In this document: one piece after another, positions 1 through 8,100 of the stretch
How positions within the stretch are numbered: the first letter of the stretch is position 1
How the letters are laid out: the number at the start of each line of letters is the position of its first letter
DNA from: Bacillota bacterium
Lineage (GTDB): Bacteria > Bacillota > Clostridia > Lachnospirales > Lachnospiraceae
Direction of reading: 5' to 3'
Assembly: GCA_023423045.1 (NCBI GenBank)
Contig: JAFAGA010000025.1
Span: 1 to 27,225 of the forward strand
DNA: 27,225 nucleotides
The notes under the pieces: generated by a model
Databases searched by the model: none
What the model was told of the DNA's origin: nothing
What the model saw: the letters and a program-made list of their open reading frames with translations, nothing else
Position numbers and translations under genes: made by a program

Positions 1-176
1 GCTTTCTGCCTGTCGCGTTTATAAATTATTATCCAAGTGTGATTTTTCTTGGGAAAGCAGGGGAGAATATTCCGATCTGGCAGTATTTCGCACCCTTGGT
101 GGCGCTGACGATGCTCCTGATTTCTTCTGTTGTTTGGATGGCAGGGATTAAGCGGTATGCCGGAACCGGAAGTTGA
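1..176 (+). CDS. ABC-2 family transporter permease, C-terminal fragment
   Basis: The gene enters the window from the left, and only the last 57 residues are visible, read in the frame starting at base 3 and ending at TGA 174-176. The tail begins FLPVAFINYYPSVIFLGK, continues into one hydrophobic segment (roughly visible residues 28-47), and ends in a short basic tail. The F-I-N-Y-Y-P motif before the last transmembrane helix is typical of the ABC-2 permeases of the PF06182 type, which pair with an ATP-binding subunit to export an unknown substrate. The partner genes would lie upstream of the window. A stem-loop follows the stop codon. The assignment rests on a short fragment, so the family is probable and the substrate unknown. 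Confidence 0.6.
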   Translation, partial: FLPVAFINYYPSVIFLGKAGENIPIWQYFAPLVALTMLLISSVVWMAGIKRYAGTGS

Positions 177-220
177 AGATATGGCGAAGATATCTTTGAG
201 ATGTTAAGATACATGAAAAC

Positions 221-257
221 AGGGAGAAGCTGAGGGGATTATCCATTGCTTCTCCCT
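221..257. terminator. Stem-loop between convergent genes, probably bidirectional terminator
   Basis: A perfect 10-bp inverted repeat (AGGGAGAAGC at 221-230 and its complement at 248-257) encloses a 17-nt loop. It lies between the end of the ABC permease on the plus strand and the end of the lipoprotein gene on the minus strand. On the minus strand the stem is followed by GTTTTCA, a modest T-run; on the plus strand there is none. Confidence 0.5.
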
Positions 258-317
258 AAGTGTGTAACAAGTTCACAAACAAACGTTTTTGTGTTATGCA
301 CAAGTAAGTTACATAGT

Positions 318-1361
318 TTAACGAGAATGTAACCATTCAATCAAGTACTCATTGCTTTCGGGTATGATGGTATGTCCTCCGTCGTAAAGAATAAGTTCTA
401 CATCCTTATCCTGTGCCTTCAGCTTATCATACATTATTTCGGCTTGTTCAACAGGAACAACCTCATCTGACCGGCCATGGCATATTAACAAAGGTGTATT
501 GATCAACTCCGGCCAGCAGACAGCGGAACGTCTTTCGTATTCCTCCGGTACTTGTTCCGGTGAATCACCAACATATAATTTTAATGTATCCTTCATTTTC
601 TGTCCACACACATTATACATTGTCCTGAGGTCTGATACACCACTTAAGACTGCTGCTGCGGATATCCTATCTTTACCTGCGAGATTTTCTTCCTTGAGGG
701 CGCAATAGGTTTCAAGACCGCCGCGTGAAACTCCAAGCATGTATATCTTCCCATTCCCGAAAGGCAACTGTTCTGCGATATCGATAAGATTTATTACATC
801 CTGGACATCGGCGCCTCCAAACTCGTCTTTTCCTGTTCCACCGTCAATTCCTCTATACTGAGTGGCAATTGCAATAAATCCCAAATCAGCTAAGAAACAA
901 AGGAAACCGGGAGATACCTTTGCTGCGTAATGTTGACCACCGCGAATAAAAATAAGTATGGGATAATTTTTCTTCAAATAGTCGGCCGGTGCGGAGATAT
1001 AACCGGCTACCTCGCAGTCGCCGCTTTTATACATTATCTTGTAGTTGAATTTATTATCAAGTGCTTCGGGAATACCATAGTATTCAGCATTCGAACGATA
1101 TACTTCATAATAAGATTTCGTAAGCGCTATCTCATTTATCGAAATAATCTGATCCAGTTTATCAATGTCCTCCAGTCTGCTTATACTCCTATTATTTACA
1201 GCAGTGGTTTCCGTACAATCTGAAGCAGGGGTAATGATGTCAGATGGTATTTCTTTTAGTTGAAGGTTGTTTGGAGTATTCCGGGTACAACCTGATAATG
1301 AAAATAAGAATATAAATGACATTAAAAAAGATAGCAATCGCGAGTTAATATTTGATATCAC
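318..1361 (-). CDS. Secreted alpha/beta-hydrolase lipoprotein, prolyl-oligopeptidase-like
   Basis: This 347-residue protein is probably a surface-anchored serine hydrolase of the S9/dienelactone-hydrolase-like group. A lipoprotein signal peptide ends in the lipobox LSGC with Cys25 as the lipidation site. A spacer follows, then an alpha/beta-hydrolase fold: IFIRGG (oxyanion-hole strand) near residue 137, nucleophile elbow GVSRGG with Ser212, Asp299 in GRSDEVVP, and His330 in DGGHT, so the full catalytic triad is visible. The start is GTG at 1359-1361, chosen because a good AGGAGGT lies about nine bases upstream (1371-1377 on the plus strand); no ATG is equally well placed. The substrate cannot be told from sequence; peptidase or acyl esterase activity are both possible. 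The XRE remnant upstream is divergent, so it may once have regulated this gene. Confidence 0.85.
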   Translation of the reverse strand: MISNINSRLLSFLMSFIFLFSLSGCTRNTPNNLQLKEIPSDIITPASDCTETTAVNNRSISRLEDIDKLDQIISINEIALTKSYYEVYRSNAEYYGIPEALDNKFNYKIMYKSGDCEVAGYISAPADYLKKNYPILIFIRGGQHYAAKVSPGFLCFLADLGFIAIATQYRGIDGGTGKDEFGGADVQDVINLIDIAEQLPFGNGKIYMLGVSRGGLETYCALKEENLAGKDRISAAAVLSGVSDLRTMYNVCGQKMKDTLKLYVGDSPEQVPEEYERRSAVCWPELINTPLLICHGRSDEVVPVEQAEIMYDKLKAQDKDVELILYDGGHTIIPESNEYLIEWLHSR

Positions 1362-1451
1362 AGTTGAAATACCTCCTGGCTGTTAAAACAGTAATTCCCC
1401 GAATCGGCGTACAGATTTACGAGCGCCTCATCTTTCCCATAAGTTAATGCC

Positions 1452-1480
1452 TTTACTATATCATAAAACAATGATAAAAT
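1452..1480 (+). promoter_or_regulatory. Sigma-A-type promoter for the XRE remnant
   Basis: TTTACT (1452-1457) and TAAAAT (1475-1480) are separated by exactly 17 bp. The start codon of the XRE fragment follows 36 bp after the -10 hexamer. Confidence 0.5.
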
Positions 1481-1516
1481 GTAAGTGCTATTTATGTCAT
1501 ATTTTGGGTGGTTGAA

Positions 1517-1606
1517 ATGAATTCTGACAATATGGGTAAAGCCATAAGGGCAATACGGAAGCAACGAAAGATGGCTCAAAAGAAACTTTCTTTTAATTTT
1601 ATCTAA
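1517..1606 (+). pseudogene. XRE-family HTH regulator, truncated N-terminal remnant
   Basis: A 29-codon reading frame encodes MNSDNMGKAIRAIRKQRKMA followed by QKKLS. This is the usual beginning of an XRE/Cro helix-turn-helix domain (helix 1 and the start of the turn), and it then ends at TAA. The expected continuation (the rest of helix 2, recognition helix 3, and helices 4-5) is not found in any frame in the 40 bases before the next gene. The piece therefore looks like a deletion remnant rather than a frameshift. A promoter with 17-bp spacing and a GGTGG-like ribosome site still precede it. It is divergent from the lipoprotein gene, the usual place for a local repressor. It could be a translated micropeptide, but there is no evidence of that. 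Confidence 0.5.
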
Positions 1607-1643
1607 TACAGCAATCCGGCAGAGAAACTGAGGAGAGACTTTG

Positions 1644-2105
1644 ATGAAATGGATTATTAAGATGATAAAGGTATTTGCGATGTTTGTCTTTATGATCCCG
1701 ATCCTGCTGGTTTTTTCCGGGCTTATCCTGATTCCGGCGGCAAATAATCTGAAGCTGAATCAGTTGGAGAAACAGCTGCTGAAGCTTCCTCTGCCGGGGG
1801 ACAGCCGGTTTATTGAAAAGCAATCCGTATGCGGAAAATTGCAGGGCAATGGAAACGGAATGAATTATCTTGTCACCATGGTAATAGAGAGCGGGCTGAG
1901 TCAGGAGGAGCTGCAGGAACATTATCGCGGATATGAGGTCTCGAAGCAGGATGGTCCGGAACTGATCAGTGAATATCTGGAGCATGATTCGATATACTAT
2001 GATAAATTAGAGAATGCAGCGGATTACAGTGCCTGCTATGTCATATGTCAATATACATCCGTCGAATTCGGCTCCATATTGGAATGGGATCTCAGGGGGC
2101 ATTAG
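1644..2105 (+). CDS. Small membrane-anchored protein of unknown function
   Basis: This 153-residue protein has a basic N-terminus (MKWIIKMIK), one long hydrophobic segment at about residues 7-33, and an extracytoplasmic domain of about 115 residues with two close pairs of features: a Cys near residue 64 and two Cys near residues 131-135. ATG at 1644 is preferred over the TTG three bases earlier because an AGGAG lies eight bases before it (1631-1635). I do not recognise the soluble domain. It contains the phrase VIESGLSQEELQEHY, which suggests a small alpha/beta unit that appears in other Firmicute anchored proteins, but no function can be given. The gene is a single transcription unit ahead of the tatD promoter. 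Confidence 0.65.
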   Translation: MKWIIKMIKVFAMFVFMIPILLVFSGLILIPAANNLKLNQLEKQLLKLPLPGDSRFIEKQSVCGKLQGNGNGMNYLVTMVIESGLSQEELQEHYRGYEVSKQDGPELISEYLEHDSIYYDKLENAADYSACYVICQYTSVEFGSILEWDLRGH

Positions 2106-2122
2106 CGGCCTGCTCTTATCGG

Positions 2123-2151
2123 TTGCCATTCTGTTTTTCCTTTGATATAAT
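2123..2151 (+). promoter_or_regulatory. Promoter of the tatD-rsmA operon
   Basis: TTGCCA (2123-2128) and a consensus TATAAT (2146-2151) are separated by 17 bp, ending about 50 bp before the tatD start. A second, weaker possibility is TTGACA at 2153-2158 with TATGAT at 2178-2183, but its spacer of 19 bp is long. Confidence 0.6.
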
Positions 2152-2203
2152 GTTGACAGACCCGAAAACGGAACCTTTATGATAGGAAGGACAACGAAGA
2201 AGT

Positions 2204-2974
2204 ATGATTTTTGAAACACATGCACATTATGAAGATGAAGCTTTTGACATAGACAGAGAAGAATTACTGGACAACCTGCCGAAAGAGGGAATTGAATATG
2301 TGGTGGATATCTGCTCCGATGTGAGTAGTGTTGACCGTGTTCTTTCTTTAGCGGAGCGCTATCCATACATTTATGCCGCAGTGGGGATTCATCCGGAGGC
2401 GGCGAAGGAACTGAATGAGGAGCGGTTCTCCTGGCTTAAGGAGAAGGCGCAGCACCCCAAGAACCTGGCAATCGGCGAGATTGGCCTGGATTACTATTGG
2501 GATACTACGGATCCCGATACGCAAAAGCTTTGGTTCGAGCGGCAGATAGAGCTGGCAAGGGAGTTGAAGCTGCCCCTGGTGGTTCATAGCCGGGACGCGG
2601 CCAGGGACACTTATGGAATGTTAAAATCCGCGGGATCGGAGGAGCTGGGGGCAATTATCCACTGCTTTTCCTATAGTGTGGAGCAGGCCCGCCAGTATCT
2701 GAATATGGGTTTCTACTTAGGGATTGGCGGAGTGCTGACCTTTAATAACGCAAGGAAGTTAAAGGAAGTGGTTGCCTACGCGCCCCTGGAGCAATTGGTG
2801 CTGGAGACGGACTGCCCTTACCTGGCACCGGTGCCGTATCGGGGAAAGCGCAATGATTCCAGATATTTGACTTATGTGGCGAAGGAAATTGCCAATCTAA
2901 AGCATATCGATTATGATACGGTGGTGAAGGTGACCTCTGAGAATGCGAAGCGTTTCTATCGGATAGAGGAGTAG
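2204..2974 (+). CDS. tatD: TatD family metal-dependent hydrolase (3'-5' DNase/RNase-like)
   Basis: This is a full-length (256 residue) amidohydrolase-fold protein of the TatD family. Such proteins are metal-dependent nucleases linked to DNA repair and RNA turnover in the cytoplasm. The metal ligands are visible in order: His6 and His8 in THAH, Glu92 in GEIGLDYYW, His128 in VVHSRDA, His153 in HCFS, and Asp203 in ETDCPYL. The conserved GIHPE (61-65) is also present. The start ATG is preceded by AGGAAGG (2184-2190) at a somewhat long distance. It is the first gene of an operon ending with rsmA. In many Clostridia tatD is followed by rnmV (ribonuclease M5) and then rsmA; here rnmV is missing and a short coiled-coil gene takes its place. 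Confidence 0.93.
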   Translation: MIFETHAHYEDEAFDIDREELLDNLPKEGIEYVVDICSDVSSVDRVLSLAERYPYIYAAVGIHPEAAKELNEERFSWLKEKAQHPKNLAIGEIGLDYYWDTTDPDTQKLWFERQIELARELKLPLVVHSRDAARDTYGMLKSAGSEELGAIIHCFSYSVEQARQYLNMGFYLGIGGVLTFNNARKLKEVVAYAPLEQLVLETDCPYLAPVPYRGKRNDSRYLTYVAKEIANLKHIDYDTVVKVTSENAKRFYRIEE

Positions 2975-3094
2975 GAAGAGAGCATTTGATGGTTTTTAAT
3001 AAATAGTCAATTATTCTGGTATAGTGTATGGCTATACAGTGGAAAGTATGGTAGACTTAGCCCAAGTGGTAAAACTGATGAAGGGGGAGCAGTT

Positions 3095-3322
3095 ATGTCA
3101 GAGATCAAAGATCCGGTAATGTTTAAAGATATCATGAAGGAAGAAGTGGATAGGAAGCAGACGAGTTTTGAGGAAAAGATGGATGAGTTTCGCAGGAACC
3201 TTGATGAGTTGAAACAATATGGTGGGATAACGGAGCTCGAGAATGGCAAAACGGAATTACTCCTGAAAATGTTTGAAGAATTATATGGAAGAATAATGGA
3301 ATTGGAAAAGAAAATAGCGTAA
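3095..3322 (+). CDS. Small acidic coiled-coil protein, unknown function
   Basis: A 75-residue, highly charged protein with no membrane segment or signal. Residues 12-39 and 52-75 are rich in Glu/Lys and Leu in heptad-like spacing (for example EEKMDEFRRNLDEL and MFEELYGRIMELEKK), so a short helical hairpin or coiled coil is likely. The start ATG follows GGGGGAG (3081-3087) at a good distance, and the stop codon directly abuts the upstream ATG of rsmA, so it is probably co-translated with rsmA. It occupies the place where rnmV is often found but shows no Toprim motifs, so it is not a shortened RNase M5. Function unknown. Confidence 0.6.
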   Translation: MSEIKDPVMFKDIMKEEVDRKQTSFEEKMDEFRRNLDELKQYGGITELENGKTELLLKMFEELYGRIMELEKKIA

Positions 3323-3340
3323 ATGAATGGAAAAAACCAT

Positions 3341-4219
3341 ATGGACAATAAATTGGGAAATCCCAAGAATACAATTGAGATACTTAATAAATATAAATTC
3401 GTGTTTCAGAAGAAATTCGGGCAGAACTTTCTGATTGATATCCATGTTCTGGATAAGATTATCCTGGCAGCGGACATCACAAAGGAAGATTTTGTTCTGG
3501 AGATCGGTCCCGGAATCGGTACGCTGACACAATACCTTTGTGAAAATGCAAGGGAGGTTGTAGCGGTGGAAATCGATAAGATGCTGATCCCAATTCTGGA
3601 GGACACCTTATCGGAGTATGACAATGTTACTGTCATCAACGAGGATATTCTGAAGCTGGACTTAAATGAGCTGGTTCGGGAAAGAAATCATGATAAGCCT
3701 ATTAAGGTAGTGGCGAATCTTCCCTATTATATCACGACACCCATCATCATGGATTTGTTTGAACGCCGACTTCCCCTTAAGAACATTACGGTGATGGTGC
3801 AAAAGGAGGTGGCGGACCGGATGCAGGCGGCACCGGGAGGTAAGGATTACGGTGCTCTGTCTCTGGCGGTGCAGTACTATGCAAAGCCGTATATCGCGGC
3901 CAATGTTCCGCCCAATTGCTTCATGCCAAGGCCGAATGTCGGGTCGGCGGTTATCAGCCTGACACTGCATGACGACACTCCGGTTCAGGTGGAGGATGAG
4001 AGGCTGTTATTTCGCATGATCCGTGCATCCTTTAACCAGAGGCGTAAAACCCTGGTGAATGGTTTAAATAATTCGCCGGAGCTGTCCTTCTCCAAAGAGG
4101 AGATTGTACAGGCGCTTTCCGCGCTGGGTATTTCGGAGAATATACGGGGAGAGGCACTGACGCTGGAGCAGTTTGCTGCCCTGGCAAACCAGTTGAAAAT
4201 GAATATTCAATCGCATTAA
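3341..4219 (+). CDS. rsmA: 16S rRNA (adenine-1518/1519-N6)-dimethyltransferase RsmA (KsgA)
   Basis: This enzyme uses S-adenosylmethionine to dimethylate two adjacent adenines in helix 45 of 16S rRNA, a late step of 30S subunit assembly; its loss gives kasugamycin resistance. The family signatures are all present: QKKFGQNFLID near the N-terminus, the SAM-binding motif LEIGPGIGTLT, the acidic VEIDK loop, the catalytic N-L-P-Y-Y motif, and the C-terminal R-A-S-F-N-Q-R-R-K-T-L signature. The frame is open from an ATG at 3323 that abuts the upstream stop codon. I prefer ATG 3341 (MDNKLGNPKNT), because homologues usually begin with a short leader ending in NP or TP followed by xNTIEIL; neither start has a strong ribosome site. 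It is the last gene of the tatD operon and is followed by a terminator. Confidence 0.93.
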   Translation: MDNKLGNPKNTIEILNKYKFVFQKKFGQNFLIDIHVLDKIILAADITKEDFVLEIGPGIGTLTQYLCENAREVVAVEIDKMLIPILEDTLSEYDNVTVINEDILKLDLNELVRERNHDKPIKVVANLPYYITTPIIMDLFERRLPLKNITVMVQKEVADRMQAAPGGKDYGALSLAVQYYAKPYIAANVPPNCFMPRPNVGSAVISLTLHDDTPVQVEDERLLFRMIRASFNQRRKTLVNGLNNSPELSFSKEEIVQALSALGISENIRGEALTLEQFAALANQLKMNIQSH

Positions 4220-4230
4220 TATGCAGTCTG

Positions 4231-4262
4231 GCCGGAAGAGGAGCTCTTGTTCCGGCTTTTCT
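4231..4262 (+). terminator. Rho-independent terminator after rsmA
   Basis: GCCGGAA (4231-4237) pairs with TTCCGGC (4250-4256), and the stem is followed by TTTTCT. It lies 12 bp after the rsmA stop codon. Confidence 0.8.
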
Positions 4263-4316
4263 ATTACATACGGCGCAATGGCACGACGTAAAGCGAACCA
4301 CTATCGTTCTTGCAGC

Positions 4317-4640
4317 TTACTCCTTCTCTATTCTTGTTTCTACCCATTGAGAAAGTTTTTCCTTGCTGAATACATTGTTTCCCTGAATAACAGTGTAAGT
4401 ACCTTGTAATTCTCCCGATTGGATAAATATAATAAAGTCATTCGTATTCATACTTAAAAAGGCAGAGGCCTCATATTCGGATAAATAGTCTCCAAATTGC
4501 GGTGTTCCGTCTGTTATTGTCCCGGAGAAGCTTCCCGATATAACAGGCGGCAAATGATATGCAATAAGTAAACCGGCGATTACTATTCCGATACTTATTA
4601 TGCAACACCCTAAAAATAAAGAAAGATTAAAGTTTTTCAC
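4317..4640 (-). CDS. Membrane-anchored small protein with helix-turn-helix-like C-terminal domain
   Basis: This 107-residue protein has one N-terminal transmembrane segment (about residues 6-28) and a soluble domain. The C-terminal half, roughly residues 50-107, reads like an excisionase/MerR-type HTH: YLSEYEASAFLSMNTNDF is followed by IQSGELQGTYTVIQ and FSKEKLSQWVETRI. Those are the usual helix-turn-helix, short beta wing, and final FSKxxLxxWL helix. The likeness is by eye only. The start is GTG at 4638-4640, chosen because a GAGGGGGG run lies about 12 bases before it. If the domain is cytoplasmic it would be a tethered DNA- or peptide-binding module; if outside, it must bind something else. 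It is divergent from carB, and a long AT-rich region separates the two. Confidence 0.6.
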   Translation of the reverse strand: MKNFNLSLFLGCCIISIGIVIAGLLIAYHLPPVISGSFSGTITDGTPQFGDYLSEYEASAFLSMNTNDFIIFIQSGELQGTYTVIQGNNVFSKEKLSQWVETRIEKE

Positions 4641-4749
4641 TATTACATTCCCCCCTCAAAAGATTGCTTTTTACATTAATATAAACTTCCAGTAACTTTA
4701 TACTACCATATAACCCCTGCTCATGCAAAGCTCCGTATCATAAGTTTGG

Positions 4750-4785
4750 ATTAATATTTAAAGATTATATTGCATAAATATTAAT
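4750..4785. repeat. AT-rich inverted repeat overlapping a promoter, possible operator
   Basis: A perfect 11-bp inverted repeat (ATTAATATTTA at 4750-4760 and its complement at 4775-4785) surrounds a 14-bp spacer. Its right arm begins at the last base of the -35 hexamer (4770-4775) of the distal plus-strand promoter, so a protein bound here would compete with RNA polymerase. It may also simply be an AT-rich coincidence. Confidence 0.35.
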
Positions 4786-4798
4786 ATTGTGATATACT
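4770..4798 (+). promoter_or_regulatory. Distal promoter upstream of carB
   Basis: TTGCAT (4770-4775) and TATACT (4793-4798) are spaced by exactly 17 bp. It reads toward carB, about 360 bp upstream of the start codon. No gene lies between it and the proximal promoter. Confidence 0.5.
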
Positions 4799-4898
4799 GC
4801 TGAATAAAATAAAATTAAAACTTGTAAATGATACAAGAAGCTTGCAATAAATAAGAAGAACTTATAAGTATGCTTATAAAATTTAATAAGTCTTCCCG

Positions 4899-4927
4899 TT
4901 GCATAATTATTAGCGATCAATTATGAT
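4899..4927 (+). promoter_or_regulatory. Proximal promoter of carB
   Basis: TTGCAT (4899-4904) and TATGAT (4922-4927) are spaced by exactly 17 bp. Transcription would begin near 4934, leaving an untranslated leader of about 225 nt before carB. Confidence 0.55.
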
Positions 4928-4933
4928 ATATAA

Positions 4934-5159
4934 CAATAAAACGGTCAGCCAAATGATATGCAGCGCGATGGAAAAGAAAATGATAAATTTTTTTTGCCCA
5001 TTTTTAAGAGGCGGCTGATTAGTTCAAGGTAACCAGGTGATAATCCTATCATGTTTAAACAAGGGTGTTTTATAGGCAGAGGCTCTTGAGGTTAACGTAT
5101 AGGAAAAAAGCGGAGGGCGCAGGGTCCGAGCAACGCCTCCCGGGAAAAGGGGATATGAT
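4934..5159 (+). promoter_or_regulatory. Long structured leader of carB, class not recognised
   Basis: The transcript leader holds several complementary pieces. TCAGCC near 4945 can pair with GGCTGA near 5012. GTGATA and TATCAT flank a four-base loop near 5038-5053. GGAGG at 5112-5116 pairs with CCTCC at 5136-5140 as the base of a hairpin that ends just before the ribosome site AAAAGGGG (5145-5152). That site is only eight bases before the carB ATG, so the last hairpin could control translation. No Rho-independent terminator is seen inside the leader. I compared it by eye with pyrimidine (PyrR), purine, ykkC-type, SAM-I and THF leaders and found no convincing match. Confidence 0.4.
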
Positions 5160-8100
5160 ATGAAAAAGAGAGAAGACATTCACAAAATATTGATTATTGG
5201 ATCCGGTCCGATTATCATCGGCCAAGCATGTGAATTCGATTATTCCGGGACGCAGGCCTGCAAGGCATTAAAGCAGCTGGGGTATGAGATCGTATTGGTG
5301 AACTCCAATCCTGCAACCATTATGACAGATCCGGGGACGGCTGATGTAACCTATATTGAGCCACTGAATGTGGAGAGGTTGACACAAATTATCGAAAAAG
5401 AAAGACCCGACGGTCTGCTCCCGAATCTGGGCGGACAGTCAGGTCTAAATCTTTGCTCCGAATTGGCCGATGCCGGTGTGCTGGAAAAATACAATGTAAA
5501 GGTAATTGGCGTCCAAGTGGATGCCATTGAACGCGGCGAGGATCGTGTGGAATTCAAAAACACAATGAATTTGTTAGGAATTGAAATGGCCCGCAGTGAG
5601 GTTGCCTATACGGTGGAGGAAGCATTGAATATTGCGGAGGGCCTGGGTTATCCGGTAGTACTGCGTCCGGCTTACACCATGGGCGGCGCCGGCGGCGGAT
5701 TGGTGTATAATGTGGAGGAGTTAAAGACAGTAGCAGCCAGAGGTTTGCAGGCCAGCCTTGTGGGCCAGGTCCTGGTGGAGGAATCCGTATTGGGCTGGGA
5801 AGAGCTGGAGCTCGAGGTGGTGCGGGACTCTACCGGTAAGATGATTACGGTATGCTTTATTGAGAATATTGATCCTGTGGGAGTGCATACGGGGGATTCC
5901 TTCTGCGCGGCACCGATGCTGACCATATCAAAGGAGGTTCAGGAGGAACTGCAGAGGCAGGCGTATAAGATTGTAGATGCAATCCAGGTCATCGGGGGCA
6001 CCAATGTGCAGTTTGCCCGGGATCCGAAGAGCGGAAGAATCATTGTAATCGAGATCAATCCCAGAGCATCCCGCTCATCTGCCCTTGCTTCCAAGGCCAC
6101 GGGCTTTCCCATCGCGCTGGTATCGGCGATGCTGGCTACCGGCCTGAATCTGTCAGACATTCCCTGTGGTAAATACGGGACGCTGGACCGGTATATTCCT
6201 GACGGCGATTATGTGGTAATTAAGTTCGCCCGTTGGGCCTTCGAGAAATTCAAGGGTGCCGAGGATAAGCTGGGAACCCAGATGAAGGCGGTGGGCGAGG
6301 TGATGAGCATTGGCAAGACCTATAAGGAAGCCTTTCAGAAGGCGATCCGCAGCTTGGAGACAGGCCGCCATGGGCTGGGCTATGCCAGGGATTTTGCCTC
6401 CAAATCCAAGCAGGAGCTCTTGAATCTGCTGCATATCCCTACCAGCGAGCGCCAGTTTATTATGTACGAGGCTTTAAGAAAAGGGGCTACGGCAGATGAG
6501 ATATATGAACTGACAAAGATTAAGCACTACTACATTGAGCAAATGGAGGAGCTGGTGTTAGAGGAGGAAGCGTTGAAAGGATATTGGGGGGATATTCCTC
6601 CCGCAGCAGCCCTCAGAAGTGCCAAGCAAAATGGCTTTTCCGATAAATATATTGCTAGATTACTGGAGCTTTCAGAGGAAGCGGTCCGGAGTGCGCGGTA
6701 TGAGGCCGGTATCCGGCAGGCATGGGAGAGCATCCATGTGAGCGGCACACAGGATGCGGCATATTATTACTCCACCTATCATTTGAAGGAAGATTCTTCT
6801 CCCTGTTCTGACCGGCCTAAGGTGATGATTCTGGGCGGCGGACCCAACCGTATCGGTCAGGGAATTGAATTTGATTATTGTTGTGTTCATGCGGCCATTG
6901 CCCTAAGGGAAATGGGCTTTGAGACCATCATTGTCAATTGTAATCCCGAGACGGTATCTACCGATTATGATACCTCGGATAAGCTGTATTTCGAACCGTT
7001 GACCCTGGAAGATGTGTTAAGCATCTATGAGAAGGAGAAGCCTCTCGGAGTAATCGCCCAGTTCGGAGGGCAGACACCTCTGAATCTGGCAGCGGAGCTG
7101 AAGAAGTACGGTGTGACCGTTCTCGGTACCTCTCCCGAGACCATCGATCTGGCGGAGGACCGGGACCAATTCCGGGACATGATGGAGAAGTTGAATATTC
7201 CCATGCCGGAGTCGGGTATGGCGGTAAATGTGGAACAGGCCCTGGAGATTGCAAAAGGAATTGGTTATCCGGTTATGGTGCGGCCCTCCTATGTGCTCGG
7301 CGGGCGGGGAATGGAGATCGTACATGATGATGAAAGCCTTGAGCTCTATATGAAAGCGGCAGTAGGAGTAACACCGGACCGTCCGATCCTGATTGACCGG
7401 TTTCTGAATAATGCCCTGGAGTGTGAAGCCGATGCCATCAGTGACGGAACGGATGCTTTTGTACCGGCAATTATGGAGCATATCGAGCTTGCGGGAATTC
7501 ACTCCGGAGATTCGGCCTGTGTTATTCCCTCCCTGCATATCAGCGAAGAGAACCGCAAGACGATTCGTGAATACACTATGCAGATTGCAAAGGAAATGAA
7601 GGTATGCGGCCTTATGAATATACAGTATGCCATTGAGAATGGAACGGTCTACGTGCTGGAAGCCAATCCGAGAGCCTCCCGGACCGTCCCGTTGGTATCC
7701 AAGGTATGCAATATCCAGATGATAAAGCTGGCGACACAGATTATAACCGGTAAGCTGACCGGCAAAGCCTCGCCGGTGCCAGGTTTGAAGGAAAGTAAAT
7801 TTACGCATTATGGCGTGAAGGAAGCGGTATTCCCCTTCAATATGTTTCCGGAGGTAGATCCTTTGCTGGGACCTGAGATGCGCTCCACAGGAGAAGTCCT
7901 GGGGCTGGCAGAAACCTTCGGGGAAGCATTTTATAAAGCCCAGGAAGCAACCAAAACGGAGCTTCCTCAAAGCGGAACGGTATTAATCAGCGTCAATGAC
8001 CGGGATAAGGCGGAGCTGGCGGAGGTAGCAAAAGGCTTTGCGGAATGCGGCTTTCAGATATTGGCCACGGGGGGCACCTATGATATGATAATTGATAATC

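Noticed and set aside
2153..2183. TTGACA / TATGAT as the main tatD promoter
   Set aside because: The spacer is 19 bp, whereas TTGCCA / TATAAT just upstream has an ideal 17-bp spacer.
3048..3119. A 23-codon frame (MVDLAQVVKLMKGEQL...) overlapping the start of the 75-aa gene
   Set aside because: It has no ribosome site of note and is out of frame with the better supported gene; most likely chance.
5040..5159. Possible SAM-I or ykkC-type riboswitch before carB (motifs such as GGAGGG and GGTCCGAG)
   Set aside because: Only isolated short strings match. The ordered helices and other conserved bases of those classes are missing.
7017..7970. 317-codon frame on the minus strand inside carB
   Set aside because: carB is a full-length, fully conserved gene on the plus strand; the antisense frame follows from its codon bias.
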